Positions 26,058 to 35,694 are shown, numbered from the stretch's first letter. The stretch: DNA of 64,000 bases from Paraburkholderia terricola (GCF_900142195.1 NZ_FRAB01000004.1:208195-272194), one strand, 5' to 3'. Notes: a model not told the origin generated them from the sequence alone. A program made the numbers and translations.

Positions 26058-27551
26058 TTAGTCCAGCTTCAGCCAGGTGGTTTTCAGCTCGCAATACTGA
26101 TCGTGCGCGTAGACCGATTTATCACGGCCGCCGAAGCCCGATTGCTTGAATCCACCGAATGGCGTGGACAGGTCGCCCTCGCCGAAACAGTTCACCGTGA
26201 CCGTACCCGCCCTGATGCGGGCGGCAATCTTGTGAGCGTTGTTGACGTTGTCGGTCCATAGCGATGCGGCGAGTCCATAGCAGGTGTCGTTGGCGATCCG
26301 GACAGCCTCGTCGATGTCGGCGTATTCGATGAAGCAGACGACGGGGCCAAAGACTTCCTCGCGGGCGATGCTCATCTCTGGCGTGACACGGTCGAAGATG
26401 GTCGGCTCGACGAACCACCCGCCGGTCTCAGTCAGCGTGGCTTTGCCGCCGCACACGAGGTGCGCGCCTTCCGCTTTCGCTTTCTCGATGTGGGCGAGTA
26501 CTTTTTGACAGTGCTTCTCTTCGATCAGGGAACCAAGCTTGACCTCGGGGTCGAGCGGGTCGCCCGTCTTCCATCCCGCCAGAACGGCCAGGACCTTGTC
26601 GAGCAACTCGGTTTTTGTTGTCGAAGGAACCAGAATACGGGAGCCCGCGCTGCAGTTCTCGCCCATGTTCCAGAACGCGGCAGCGACTGCCTGCTCCGCG
26701 ACGGCATCCAGGTTCGCGACGTCGGGCAGAACGACTTGAGGGTTCTTGCCGCCACATTCCAGCACGACTCGCTTCAGGTTCGTGTCCGCCGAATAATGGA
26801 GGAACCGCTTGCCGGTTTCCGTCGAGCCCGTGAAAGCAATCAGGTCGACGTCGGCATGGCGGCCCAAGGCCTGGCCCGCGCTTTCGCCAAAGCCGGTGAC
26901 GACGCTGAAGACACCTTCGGGCACGCCGGCTTCCCTTGCCAGGTCGGCGATGCGCAGTGTGGAAAGCGATGTCTGCTCGGCGGGTTTCACAATGACGCTG
27001 TTGCCGACGGAGAGCGCCGGGCCGATTTTCCAGGCAAGCATGAGCGCCGGGAAGTTCCACGGCAGAACTGCGCCCACGATACCAATCGGCTCGCGCGTAA
27101 TCATGCTCACGACGCTCGCGCCAGACGGCGACAGCGCGTCGTACCGCTTGTCGGTGACTTCCGCGTGCCAGCGGATACAGGCCGCCGATTCGGGGATGTC
27201 CAGTGCCATGCACTCGCTGATCGGCTTGCCCGCTTCGAGTGCTTCGAGCAGCGCCAGTTCCTCGGCGTTTTCCTCGATGAGTTGCGCGAGCCGCAGAAGC
27301 ACCGACTTTCGTTGGGCAGGCGCGGCCTTCGACCACACGCCGGACACGAACGCATTCCTTGCCGCCGCCACCGCCCGGTCGACGTCCTTCATATCGCACT
27401 TTGCAATATCGGCCAGTACTTTTCCTGTCGAAGGATTGAGTGTCTGGAACGTTTCGTTCGCCGCCGCCGGACACCGTTGCCCGGCGATAAACGCTCTGCC
27501 ATCGACTGAGAGGGTTTCAGCTTTCTGCAGCCATTCCTGATAAGTCGTCAT
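26058..27551 (-). CDS. NAD(P)-dependent aldehyde dehydrogenase (PuuC-like)
   Basis: 497 residues with all ALDH landmarks: PWNFPALMLAWKIGPAL, the Rossmann-region FTGSTETGKRF, catalytic Glu in LECGGKNPQ, catalytic Cys in GENCSAGSR and the C-terminal PFGGFKQSGFGGRD. Overall it resembles the gamma-glutamyl-gamma-aminobutyraldehyde dehydrogenase (PuuC)/betaine-aldehyde branch. It starts 17 bases after the FAD oxidase stop, in the same unit. It would oxidise the aldehyde made upstream in the locus. Confidence 0.85.
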   Translation of the reverse strand: MTTYQEWLQKAETLSVDGRAFIAGQRCPAAANETFQTLNPSTGKVLADIAKCDMKDVDRAVAAARNAFVSGVWSKAAPAQRKSVLLRLAQLIEENAEELALLEALEAGKPISECMALDIPESAACIRWHAEVTDKRYDALSPSGASVVSMITREPIGIVGAVLPWNFPALMLAWKIGPALSVGNSVIVKPAEQTSLSTLRIADLAREAGVPEGVFSVVTGFGESAGQALGRHADVDLIAFTGSTETGKRFLHYSADTNLKRVVLECGGKNPQVVLPDVANLDAVAEQAVAAAFWNMGENCSAGSRILVPSTTKTELLDKVLAVLAGWKTGDPLDPEVKLGSLIEEKHCQKVLAHIEKAKAEGAHLVCGGKATLTETGGWFVEPTIFDRVTPEMSIAREEVFGPVVCFIEYADIDEAVRIANDTCYGLAASLWTDNVNNAHKIAARIRAGTVTVNCFGEGDLSTPFGGFKQSGFGGRDKSVYAHDQYCELKTTWLKLD

Positions 27552-27568
27552 GTTCTGTCCTCGCAAAT

Positions 27569-28900
27569 TTAAAGCTCGGCTCCCGCCGAAAATTCCTTCA
27601 TCCAGATAGCCGCTGACACCGCGACGTCCGCGATCGGGCGGACCGGCAGCGAGCGCGGATGCGGCTGGTTCAAAAGCTGGCGAACGAGTTCATTGGATTG
27701 GCCGAGTGCGTATTCGGCGATGAGTTTCCCGGATGCCGACCCTCTGCTCAGACCGAGGCCATTGCATCCGATCGCCTGGAAGACGCCATCGTCCCTGCAT
27801 CCGAACAGCGCGCCGTTGTTCGCGGACAGACACAACGGACCGCCCCATGTGTATTCCAGTTCGACGTTTTTCAGCATCGGAAAGCGCCGGTCGAACGACC
27901 GTTGATGCATGGTCTTCGCCTTCGCCAGGTCAGCCTGCGAAAGTTCCAGGCCAGGTCGAAAGGCGAAGTGGTTGCGAACGCAGATACGGTCCGTAATCAG
28001 ACGGCGAACGGTCGAGCCCATCGGGTCGGCGGGAATCAGTGCCCATGACCGCGTGCCGCCGAGTCGCCCGACTTCTTCCGGGTTCATTACCCGTGTCATG
28101 GACGCAAACGTATAAACAGGCAGCAGACCGTTCGGATGCCCGCCGAAGGTCGCCGCATACGCGTTGGTGCATAGAATCACGCGCCTCGCGACGATCTTGC
28201 CGCTGTCGAAGCGCAGTACTTTCGATAGCCCCTGGTCTTCGATGCCCTTGACCGCGCTCAGCTCGAAGACCTTCGCGTTCTCCGGCAACGTTGCCGCGAG
28301 ACCGCGCATGAGCGCTGCCGGCTGAACCGTGCTGCAACCCGGCGTAAAGAGCGCGCCCTGATAAAAGTTCGTGCCGGTCACTTTAGCGATGGCGGTCTCG
28401 TCCAGCCATTGAAAGGCTTCGTCGATGCGAGCAAGTCCTTCTGCAAAGTGGGTCAGTGCGGCGTGGCCTTTCCTGTTCACCGACGCATGAAACTTGCCGT
28501 CGTCCCGCCAGTCGCAATCGATGTTGTATTGCTTGACCGTCGAGCGCACATAGTCAATGCCGTGACGTTGAAACCGGACATCGGCCTTATCGGTTTCCAC
28601 ACTGCGCGAATAGCTTTCACTGCTGATGTCGTGTGGCAAATCGATGAAGAACCCGGAATTTCGTCCCGCCGTGGTGCGCCCGATGCGGTCCGCTTCGACC
28701 AGCGCTATCGTGGCGTCAGGCGCAAGCTCCGCCAGACGCCGCGCGGCGCACAGCCCCGTAATACCGCCGCCGACGACGACCCAGTCATATCGATGCCCGG
28801 AAGACACCGTATTGGCGGGGGAGGGCGGCGGCAGACTTTCCCACCAGCCGTTCACGCCATCTGGCGCCGGGAACCGCACGAATTCCAGTTTCGAGGCCAT
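27569..28900 (-). CDS. FAD-dependent amine oxidase (DadA/PuuB-like)
   Basis: 443 residues of the DAO family. The FAD dinucleotide motif is WVVVGGGITGLCAARRLAE and the C-terminal FAD-binding block is YTWGGPLCLSANNG...GCNGLGLSRGSASG. It resembles gamma-glutamylputrescine oxidase (PuuB) and D-amino-acid or N-methyl-amino-acid oxidases. The likely reaction is oxidation of a secondary or tertiary amine to an imine or aldehyde plus amine. The ATG at 28900 lies four bases after the DapA-family stop; longer starts would overlap that gene. Confidence 0.82.
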   Translation of the reverse strand: MASKLEFVRFPAPDGVNGWWESLPPPSPANTVSSGHRYDWVVVGGGITGLCAARRLAELAPDATIALVEADRIGRTTAGRNSGFFIDLPHDISSESYSRSVETDKADVRFQRHGIDYVRSTVKQYNIDCDWRDDGKFHASVNRKGHAALTHFAEGLARIDEAFQWLDETAIAKVTGTNFYQGALFTPGCSTVQPAALMRGLAATLPENAKVFELSAVKGIEDQGLSKVLRFDSGKIVARRVILCTNAYAATFGGHPNGLLPVYTFASMTRVMNPEEVGRLGGTRSWALIPADPMGSTVRRLITDRICVRNHFAFRPGLELSQADLAKAKTMHQRSFDRRFPMLKNVELEYTWGGPLCLSANNGALFGCRDDGVFQAIGCNGLGLSRGSASGKLIAEYALGQSNELVRQLLNQPHPRSLPVRPIADVAVSAAIWMKEFSAGAEL

Positions 28901-28904
28901 GCGT

Positions 28905-29792
28905 TTACTGCGCGTTGCGCAACATGGGTTGAACGAGCTTCGCAAAATCGCCGCGCTCTTCTTCAGTGAGCGTGCCGAGCGGCGCGCGCGCGATACCGAC
29001 TGGCGTGCCGGCGAGTTCACAGCCGTAGCGAACGTATTGAATGAATTTGCCGCTGCGCTCCAGCAATTCGAGTACGGGCAGCAGTTGCGCCATCAGCTTG
29101 CGGCCCGTTACGAAGTCAGCTTGCTCGACGCATGCGTCGAAGAGCGCGGTATGCGCTTCGGGCAGGAAGTTGGAAGCACCCCCGACCCAGCTCCTCGCTC
29201 CCCATGCGAAGAACTCGAGCGCCTGATCGTCCATGCCGCAGCTCAGTACCAGCTTGTCGCGGAAATGCGTGGCAAGGTGATGCAGACGCGAGATGTCGCC
29301 GGTGCTTTCCTTCATCGCGATGAAGTTTGGCCGTTCGAGCAGCGTTGCCAGAACGCCGTTGCTGATTTCGGTCCCGGTGCGCGCCGGAAAGTTGTACAGC
29401 ATGATCGGCATGTCGAGACTGTCGTCCACCTTCAACATGTGGTTCAGCAGTTCTTCCTGCGTCGGCTGCGCATAGTACGGAGCGGCAAGCAGCAACGCGG
29501 ACAGGCCGGCCCGCCTGGCTTCCTGACCCAGGCGAATGACTTCCTTCGTCGTGGTCGCATTGATGCCGGCGGTCAGATACGTCTTGCCGCCTGCCGCTTG
29601 CGCCACGGTGTTGAAGGTCCGAACCCGTTCTTCGAAACTCAACGCGTAGTACTCGCCCGTGGTCCCGCCGACTCCAAGGCCCGAAACCCGGCCTGCGAGA
29701 TTGGCGGCATGTTTGCCGAGTAGATCATGGTCGATCTCGCCGTCCGCCTTGAACGGTGTGACTAGCGGTGTATGTACGCCCTCGAAGCTCAT
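28905..29792 (-). CDS. DapA-family (N-acetylneuraminate lyase/DHDPS) aldolase or dehydratase
   Basis: 295 residues, a TIM-barrel Schiff-base enzyme. GTTGE is at 43-47, Tyr133 in YNFPARTG and the Schiff-base Lys161 in AMKESTG, at the same numbers as E. coli DapA, so the catalytic machinery is intact. The locus does not look like lysine synthesis. In hydroxyproline catabolism a DapA relative deaminates the cyclic imine to alpha-ketoglutarate semialdehyde, which an aldehyde dehydrogenase then oxidises; the neighbouring FAD oxidase and ALDH fit such a route. Start is ATG 29792, after AGAGAG. Confidence 0.8.
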   Translation of the reverse strand: MSFEGVHTPLVTPFKADGEIDHDLLGKHAANLAGRVSGLGVGGTTGEYYALSFEERVRTFNTVAQAAGGKTYLTAGINATTTKEVIRLGQEARRAGLSALLLAAPYYAQPTQEELLNHMLKVDDSLDMPIMLYNFPARTGTEISNGVLATLLERPNFIAMKESTGDISRLHHLATHFRDKLVLSCGMDDQALEFFAWGARSWVGGASNFLPEAHTALFDACVEQADFVTGRKLMAQLLPVLELLERSGKFIQYVRYGCELAGTPVGIARAPLGTLTEEERGDFAKLVQPMLRNAQ

Positions 29793-29870
29793 TTTGAATT
29801 CTCTCTTGAATAAAAGATGCAAAGCGCTGCCCGGATAGCCGGCAAGAATCGCAGGCGTATCGTGGGCCGG

Positions 29871-31166
29871 CTACACAAGTGCCTCGGCATGCGAGTAAAT
29901 CGGAAACTGGTTGCACAGATCTCGTACGCGGCTGCGGATCGCGCGTTCGACCTGATCATCTCCGTCGGGCTCGCGTTCGAGCGCCGACAGCACTTCCAGA
30001 ATCATCTGGCCGACCTGCTCGAACTGATCGGTGCCGAAGCCTCGGGTTGTTGCAGCGGGCGTGCCGAGGCGGATTCCCGAGGTGACAGTCGGGCTTTGTG
30101 TATCGAACGGAATCCCATTCTTGTTGCAGGTGATGCCCGCACGTTCCAGCGCCTTTTCAGCCTGGGTGCCGGTGAGCCGCTTGCCGCGCAAATCGACCAG
30201 CAACAGATGGTTGTCGGTTCCGCCAGTGACGAGACTCAGGCCGCCCGACGTCAGGACGTTGCCGAGCGCCTGGGCGTTACGCAGCACCTGGTCGATATAC
30301 GCCGTGAAATCCGGACGAAGCGCTTCACCGAATGCGACCGCTTTGCCCGCTATGACGTGCATGAGCGGGCCGCCCTGGAGACCGGGGAATACAGCCGAGT
30401 TGATTTTCTTGGCTATGTCGCCGTTATTCGTGAGGATGAAGCCGCCGCGCGGCCCGCGAAGCGTCTTGTGCGTCGTGGATGTCACCACGTCGGCGAATCG
30501 AACCGGGTTCTCGTGCCTGCCTGCCGCGACGACCCCGGCAATGTGCGCCATGTCGACCATCAACAATGCGCCCACGCTATCGGCGATTTCACGGAACGCG
30601 GCAAAATCCAGCGCGCGCGGGTAGGCCGAATAACCTGCGATGATGAGCTTGGGGCGATGCTCGTCGGCAAGCCGATGGACCTGCTCGTAGTCGATGCGAT
30701 ACGTTTCGGGATTCACGCCGTACTGGACCGCGTTGAACCATTTGCCGGAAAGCGCGGGACGCGCGCCGTGCGTCAGATGTCCGCCGGCGTCGAGCGACAT
30801 GCCCATCACCGTGTCGCCCGGTTTGGCCAGCGCGAGCATCACTGCGCCGTTTGCCTGGGCGCCCGAATGGGGTTGCACGTTCGCGTATTCGGCATCGAAC
30901 AGCGCTTTCACGCGGTCAATGGCGAGCGCCTCGATCCTGTCCACGTGCTCGCAACCGCCGTAATACCGCTTTGACGGATACCCTTCCGCGTATTTGTTGG
31001 TCAGCACGGTGCCTTGCGCTTCCATTACCGCAGCCGAGACAATGTTCTCGGAAGCAATCAATTCGATCTGGGTTTGCTGGCGACGCAACTCCAACGCAAT
31101 CTCCGATGCGATGACGGGGTCACGGCTCTGGAGAGTTTCAGCAAAAAAGCGTGAGTTCTCGTTCAC
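29871..31166 (-). CDS. glyA: Serine hydroxymethyltransferase (locus-specific copy)
   Basis: 431 residues with SHMT landmarks: [16 protein letters not shown] at 59-73, [11 protein letters not shown], and the PLP lysine Lys234 in [13 protein letters not shown]. It interconverts glycine and serine with tetrahydrofolate one-carbon units. Its place in a demethylation locus suggests it handles glycine or the one-carbon units released by demethylation, as glyA copies do beside glycine-betaine genes. It is probably a second copy besides the housekeeping glyA. Confidence 0.92.
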   Translation of the reverse strand: MNENSRFFAETLQSRDPVIASEIALELRRQQTQIELIASENIVSAAVMEAQGTVLTNKYAEGYPSKRYYGGCEHVDRIEALAIDRVKALFDAEYANVQPHSGAQANGAVMLALAKPGDTVMGMSLDAGGHLTHGARPALSGKWFNAVQYGVNPETYRIDYEQVHRLADEHRPKLIIAGYSAYPRALDFAAFREIADSVGALLMVDMAHIAGVVAAGRHENPVRFADVVTSTTHKTLRGPRGGFILTNNGDIAKKINSAVFPGLQGGPLMHVIAGKAVAFGEALRPDFTAYIDQVLRNAQALGNVLTSGGLSLVTGGTDNHLLLVDLRGKRLTGTQAEKALERAGITCNKNGIPFDTQSPTVTSGIRLGTPAATTRGFGTDQFEQVGQMILEVLSALEREPDGDDQVERAIRSRVRDLCNQFPIYSHAEALV

Positions 31167-31257
31167 GTGGTCACTCCGGAATTAAATCGTGTAAGACAAG
31201 TCATGCCACGCCGCGAGCGGCAATGAACCCTTCCGCTCACGGCGAGAACAACGTGAT

Positions 31258-32139
31258 CTATTGCTGCAACCAGGCCTTCAACTTCTCCGGATGCGCGTCG
31301 ACGAATTTCTTCGCCGCCGTCGCATAGTCGTTCGTGGCGTTGCCCTCGAACTCGATGGCCTCGACGTCAGCGAGAGTCAGCTTGAAATGCTTGAAGAAGA
31401 CGTCCGCCCGCGGAAACTTGCTTGCGAACTGTTTGGATGCGAAGGCGTGAACCTGCTCCTCGCCACCCAGCGTACCCTTGGGGTCCTTGAGATAACGCAT
31501 CTGCCATTTCTGGAACAGCCAATGAGGGCTCCAGACCGTGGCGACGATCCATTGCTTCGACTGGTAAGCTCGCTGCACGCCTGCGAGCATGCCTGCTTCG
31601 CTCGACGATTGCAGGTTGTAGCCATTCAGGTCATAGGCCTTGATGGTTTTCTCGGACGCCTGCATCAGGCCGCCGCCGGGCTCGATACCCTGCACGGTGC
31701 CATTCAGCTTGCTCTTGACGTCGGCTTTCTCCAGGTCGGCAATCGACGAGAGCTGGGCCTCGGGAATGTATGCCGGCACCGCCCAACCGTTCTTGCCGCC
31801 GGTATAGATGATGCCGACGTCGTCCATATCGTTCTTGTACTTTGTGTAATACGCTGCGTGCGTCACCGGCAGCCAGCCACCCACCATGATGTCGAGGTCG
31901 CCGCGGGCGACGCCCTGGTACTGAATGCCGATATCGGCCTGAACAAACTGCACCGGCTGCTTGAGGTTCGTCTCCAGAGCGTACTTGGCGACATTGGCGA
32001 CGGCCAGTACATCCGCCCAGTTCGTAACCGCCATCTTCAGCGGTTCGGCCGCGACTGCCGGCCCCGCACCGGCAGCCAGGGCAACGACCGCCGACACCGC
32101 CAGTTTCATAACGAGCGACTTCAATACATTGCTGTTCAT
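31258..32139 (-). CDS. proX: Glycine betaine/onium-compound periplasmic binding protein (ProX/OpuAC-like)
   Basis: 293 residues: the signal peptide ends AGAGPAVAA near residue 31, then an OpuAC-type binding domain (KMAVTNWADVLAVANVAKYALE). Tryptophans suited to a cation-binding aromatic box occur, for example NGWAVPAYIPE, VGGWLPVTH and TVWSPHWLFQKW. It delivers quaternary ammonium or sulfonium compounds to ProW/ProV. Transcribed after proW. Confidence 0.88.
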   Translation of the reverse strand: MNSNVLKSLVMKLAVSAVVALAAGAGPAVAAEPLKMAVTNWADVLAVANVAKYALETNLKQPVQFVQADIGIQYQGVARGDLDIMVGGWLPVTHAAYYTKYKNDMDDVGIIYTGGKNGWAVPAYIPEAQLSSIADLEKADVKSKLNGTVQGIEPGGGLMQASEKTIKAYDLNGYNLQSSSEAGMLAGVQRAYQSKQWIVATVWSPHWLFQKWQMRYLKDPKGTLGGEEQVHAFASKQFASKFPRADVFFKHFKLTLADVEAIEFEGNATNDYATAAKKFVDAHPEKLKAWLQQ

Positions 32140-32255
32140 GCGCTACTCCTACGAGATGATGAAATCTTCTTGAAAATTCGACTGCTGCTGCAATAGCGTG
32201 TCGGGTCTCCAAACTCGCTGGCGATCGCATCGCATGCGCGATGCGATGCTGCCGG

Positions 32256-33149
32256 TCAAGTGCGCGCCGCGGCATGTGTGCCGGCCTTTGCCGCTCCCGT
32301 GCCGGGCGTGACTCGTTTGACTTTCTTCTTCGCCTTCACGCCAAAGCTCTCCGTCAAGCGGTCGAGTACGATGGCGAGCAATACGACGCCGAGTCCGCCT
32401 TCGAAGCCGATCCCGATGTCGAGACGCTGAATACCACTCAGCACGTATTCGCCCAGCCCGCCGGCGCCAATCATCGACGCCACCACGACCATCGAAAGCG
32501 CCATCATGATGGTCTGATTCACGCCGGCCATGATTGAAGGCAGTGCATTCGGCAACTGGATTTTCCAGAGAAGCTGCATGTCCGTACTGCCGAAGGCGCG
32601 GCCCGCCTCCAGCAGTTCCTCGCGCACCTGCCGGATACCCAGGGTCGTGAGCCGCACAACTGGCGGCATGGCAAACACGATGGTGGCGATCACCGCCGGC
32701 ACGCGTCCCAAGCCAAACAGGATGACCGCCGGGATCAGATAGACGAAGGCGGGCATCGTCTGCATGAAGTCGAGCAGCGAGCGCAAGATCATTTCCACCC
32801 GTTTGTTGCGCGCTCCCCAGATGCCGAGTGGCACGCCCACTACCAGGCTGAAGAAGGTCGCTGCGATGACGAGTGCCAAGGTCGAGACGGTTTGAGCCCA
32901 CAGACCCATGTAATGAATCGCGAGAAGCGCAAGGCCGACGAAGACCGAAAAAACCACACCGCGTCGCCACAACGCAAAGGCCACGAGAATGACCAGCATC
33001 GCAACGAAGGGAATCGCGGCCAGTCCGTCCTGCAATAGCTTGATGACCGCGCCCAATGAGGCGGAGAAAGCGTCGAAACCGCCCCGGAAATGCTGAAAGA
33101 GAAAATTGACGCCGTCTTCTGCGAATTTCCCGATGACTGACGAGTTCAT
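32256..33149 (-). CDS. proW: Glycine betaine-type ABC importer permease
   Basis: 297 residues of the ProW family, with an N-terminal extension, about six membrane helices and the coupling loop around VRLTTLGIRQVREELLEAGRAFGSTDMQLLWKIQLP. It forms the inner-membrane channel. Its start overlaps the proV stop by four bases, so the two are translationally coupled. Confidence 0.9.
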   Translation of the reverse strand: MNSSVIGKFAEDGVNFLFQHFRGGFDAFSASLGAVIKLLQDGLAAIPFVAMLVILVAFALWRRGVVFSVFVGLALLAIHYMGLWAQTVSTLALVIAATFFSLVVGVPLGIWGARNKRVEMILRSLLDFMQTMPAFVYLIPAVILFGLGRVPAVIATIVFAMPPVVRLTTLGIRQVREELLEAGRAFGSTDMQLLWKIQLPNALPSIMAGVNQTIMMALSMVVVASMIGAGGLGEYVLSGIQRLDIGIGFEGGLGVVLLAIVLDRLTESFGVKAKKKVKRVTPGTGAAKAGTHAAART

Positions 33150-34435
33150 GCTGCTCTCCGTTCCATAACCTGCTTGAGTATCGTCCGGCAGGACACCACG
33201 CCCGCGAGCTTTCCGGCCGTGTCGGTGACGGGTACGTCGTGCTCCTGGCTCAATGCAATCGCGGCCAGTTGATGCAAATCCGCATCCAGCGAAACCGCAT
33301 TCACATCCCGAAGCAAGGCGTCGCGCACGGGGCGCGTACCGCTCTTATGCAACGAGGCCGGCGTGACGCAGCCCTGGTATCGACCCGATTCGTCGCAGAC
33401 ATAACCGCATTCGACGCCGCTATCGATAAGCTGATTGAGGTAACGTTCCGAGGATGTGCCGACGTCGCAGGAAATGAGACCCCGGTCCACCTTTGTCATC
33501 AGGCTGGAGGCCTTGAGGAAGCGGGATACGTCGACATTGCGGAAGAAGTCCCGCACGTAAGCGTCCGCGGGCGACTGGATAAGTTCAGCAGGCGTGCCGA
33601 CCTGGATCAGGCAGCCATCCTTCATGATGCCGATCCGGCCGCCAATCTTGATGGCTTCTTCGATGTCGTGTGAAATGAAGACGATTGTCCGCTGCTCTTC
33701 TTTCTGAAGCCGTAGAAGTTCGCATTGCATTTCGAAGCGGATCAGCGGGTCCAGCGCCGAGAACGCTTCGTCCATCAGAAGCACGGCGGGATTCACGGCA
33801 AGCGCGCGTGCGAGGCCTACCCGCTGCTGCATGCCGCCGGACAGTTCGCTGGGAAGCAGTTTTTCGTACGAGCCGAGACCGACTCGCGTGAGCGCGGTAC
33901 GGGCGATTTCGTAGCGCTGCGCCTTCTTGATGCCGGCCACTTCCAGCCCGTACGCGATGTTGTCGAGGACCGTGCGGTTCGGCAGAAGCGCGAATGACTG
34001 GAACACCATCGCCATCTTCTTGCGGCGCACATCACGTAATTCCAACGTAGACATGGGCGCAATGTCGTGGCCTTCGAGAATGACCTGGCCCGACGTCGGC
34101 TCGATCAGCCGGTTGAGCAGTCGAACCAGCGTCGACTTGCCGGAACCCGAGAGGCCCATGACGACAAAAATCTCGCCCGCCTTAACGCTGAGGCTGACGT
34201 CGTTGACAGCGACCATGTTGCCGGTTTGCTCGAAAATCTCGTTGCGGCCAAGGCCTTGCTTGATTAGATCGGCGGCACGCTCGGGCTTCGGCCCGAAGAT
34301 TTTCGACAGGTTTTTAACCGTAAGAATGTCGGTGCCGGAAACCGCGACATGTTTGGCAGCCGCTGCAACGTCTTCCGCTTCCATTGTGCCCGGGCTCAAC
34401 ACATCTCCCGGCGCAAATGTCAGGTTAGGGTTCAT
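33146..34435 (-). CDS. proV: Glycine betaine-type ABC importer ATPase with CBS domains
   Basis: 429 residues. Walker A is [14 protein letters not shown], the signature is LSGGMQQR and Walker B ends LLMDEAFSALDP. The C-terminal third carries CBS-like repeats (from about residue 300), which in OpuA/ProU transporters sense ionic strength. It also has the family's N-terminal extension (IFGPKPERAADLIKQG). It is the first gene of the minus-strand locus and powers uptake of the onium compound. Confidence 0.92.
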   Translation of the reverse strand: MNPNLTFAPGDVLSPGTMEAEDVAAAAKHVAVSGTDILTVKNLSKIFGPKPERAADLIKQGLGRNEIFEQTGNMVAVNDVSLSVKAGEIFVVMGLSGSGKSTLVRLLNRLIEPTSGQVILEGHDIAPMSTLELRDVRRKKMAMVFQSFALLPNRTVLDNIAYGLEVAGIKKAQRYEIARTALTRVGLGSYEKLLPSELSGGMQQRVGLARALAVNPAVLLMDEAFSALDPLIRFEMQCELLRLQKEEQRTIVFISHDIEEAIKIGGRIGIMKDGCLIQVGTPAELIQSPADAYVRDFFRNVDVSRFLKASSLMTKVDRGLISCDVGTSSERYLNQLIDSGVECGYVCDESGRYQGCVTPASLHKSGTRPVRDALLRDVNAVSLDADLHQLAAIALSQEHDVPVTDTAGKLAGVVSCRTILKQVMERRAA

Positions 34436-34930
34436 TCTGTCTTCCCAACTGGCGAGTTCAAGAAATCAAGCCCGCGACCTATGAAAGTTGCAAGGCAGCC
34501 GGGCGAACAGCAAACACGATTCGTCGAATGAAAAGAAGCACTATGTCGACCGTGCGCTGCCACCTCTGCTTGATGGATGAATCGCAGCGTATTCAAGCCA
34601 ATTTGATCGATCCAGCTACATTTTCTGCGGGCTTTTCCCTACTTTTGGTAATGCAAGTGGAGCCGGCAGTGCTGGTGAAAGAGGAGCCTCAGACGGGGCG
34701 GGCCCGTGCAGCTTCATTGAAGGGTTTGCGCAGAAGGCGGAGTGCCGGCCCGGCCTTTCATTATTGAACGCGGAACCCTGTCGTACGGGAATGTCCTGGG
34801 GTTCGGCGACTGCTTTGCATAACCGAAGGTAGGGCAAAGCATGAACAAAGCGTGATGAGATAGGGCGGTTTGGTTTCGCCATAAACCATTGCCCGGCTTA
34901 TGCCGGGCAATTCGACAGCGGCGGAGCGGG
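34436..34930. other. Intergenic region upstream of proV
   Basis: Nearly 500 bases with no supported gene; short open frames here look like random sequence. It should hold the promoter of the leftward proVWX locus and, at its right end, the hairpin after the PaiB-like gene. No clear operator was recognised. Confidence 0.5.
34889..34910 (-). terminator. Hairpin after the PaiB-like gene
   Basis: The perfect nine-base stem TTGCCCGGC / GCCGGGCAA with a four-base loop lies 20 bases after the minus-strand stop codon. The T-tract is weak, so termination efficiency is uncertain. Confidence 0.55.
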
Positions 34931-35569
34931 TTACTCCGGCTTCCTGGCGGCCTCGGCCAGCATGGCATCGCCGATCTGAAAGTTCTCGCGCGCCCTGAGC
35001 GCTTCGCCAGCACCTCGAATATCGCGTGCGTCCTTGTTCTGGGCAAGCTTGCTCTTGCCGACCAGTCGCGTGATGTCGATCCGCAGGCCGACGATCGACT
35101 TGAGCAGGGTATCGATGTAGTCCCTCGGTGCGTCGGCCATCTTCCAGGGTTTGGGTTGCGAAGCCTCATGCGTGCGGGTTAGCCGGGCGACCACGCCGCG
35201 CACGTATTGCTCGTCATCGTGAACGGCGATGCGTCCATACGCATGGACGACGACGTAATTCCAGGTGGGAACCTGCCGGTGAAACTCGTGTTTGCTCGGA
35301 TACCAGGTCGGGGAAATATAAGCGTCTCCCGCACGAAAGACGACGAGCACTTCATCGCCGTTCGCGACGTCCTGCCATACCGGGTTGGCCCGCGCGACGT
35401 GCGCGCGCAGGACGCCCAGCTCGCCCTCGGCCGCCGCCAGTTCGAATGGAAGATGGTTGGCGTCGAGCCCACTGTTTCCATGCGTAATCAGCGTTCCGAA
35501 CGGATGTTGCGCGATGTGCGCGTGCAGAATCTCGGTGCGAGGTTCATTGAAATCGGCGGGTATGTACAT
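34931..35569 (-). CDS. FMN-binding negative regulator, PaiB family
   Basis: 212 residues. It starts with the PaiB signature MYIPADFNEPR and continues with the FMN-binding split-barrel (LITHGNSGLDANHLPFEL, then ANPVWQDVANGDEVLVVF, then YISPTWYPSKHEFHRQVPTWNYVVVHAYG). PaiB proteins were described in Bacillus as negative regulators; many are probably flavoproteins. It is divergent from the MocR gene, a common pairing that suggests the MocR regulator controls it. Confidence 0.88.
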   Translation of the reverse strand: MYIPADFNEPRTEILHAHIAQHPFGTLITHGNSGLDANHLPFELAAAEGELGVLRAHVARANPVWQDVANGDEVLVVFRAGDAYISPTWYPSKHEFHRQVPTWNYVVVHAYGRIAVHDDEQYVRGVVARLTRTHEASQPKPWKMADAPRDYIDTLLKSIVGLRIDITRLVGKSKLAQNKDARDIRGAGEALRARENFQIGDAMLAEAARKPE

Positions 35570-35641
35570 GTCGGTTCCACTAGCTGGCGGAGGTGTTCGA
35601 AGGCGATCGGATCGAAAGCCGTGTGGACGCATTATGTTGAA

Positions 35642-35669
35642 AAACTGGTTTATCCTACAGATCCAGTTT
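35642..35669. promoter_or_regulatory. Inverted repeat in the PaiB/MocR divergent promoter
   Basis: AAACTGG at 35642-35648 and CCAGTTT at 35663-35669, arms separated by 14 bases (two helical turns centre to centre). It lies 26 bases before the MocR start and is the likely autoregulatory MocR site. Confidence 0.5.
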
Positions 35670-35694
35670 AGATCGATTTCATAGGACCAGAATC

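Noticed and set aside
31167..31257. Possible glycine riboswitch near glyA
   Set aside because: No tandem aptamer-like conserved core was seen, and the region is too short for one.
34528..34767. 79-codon frame upstream of proV
   Set aside because: Random-looking composition, no ribosome binding site, opposite to the expected proV promoter.
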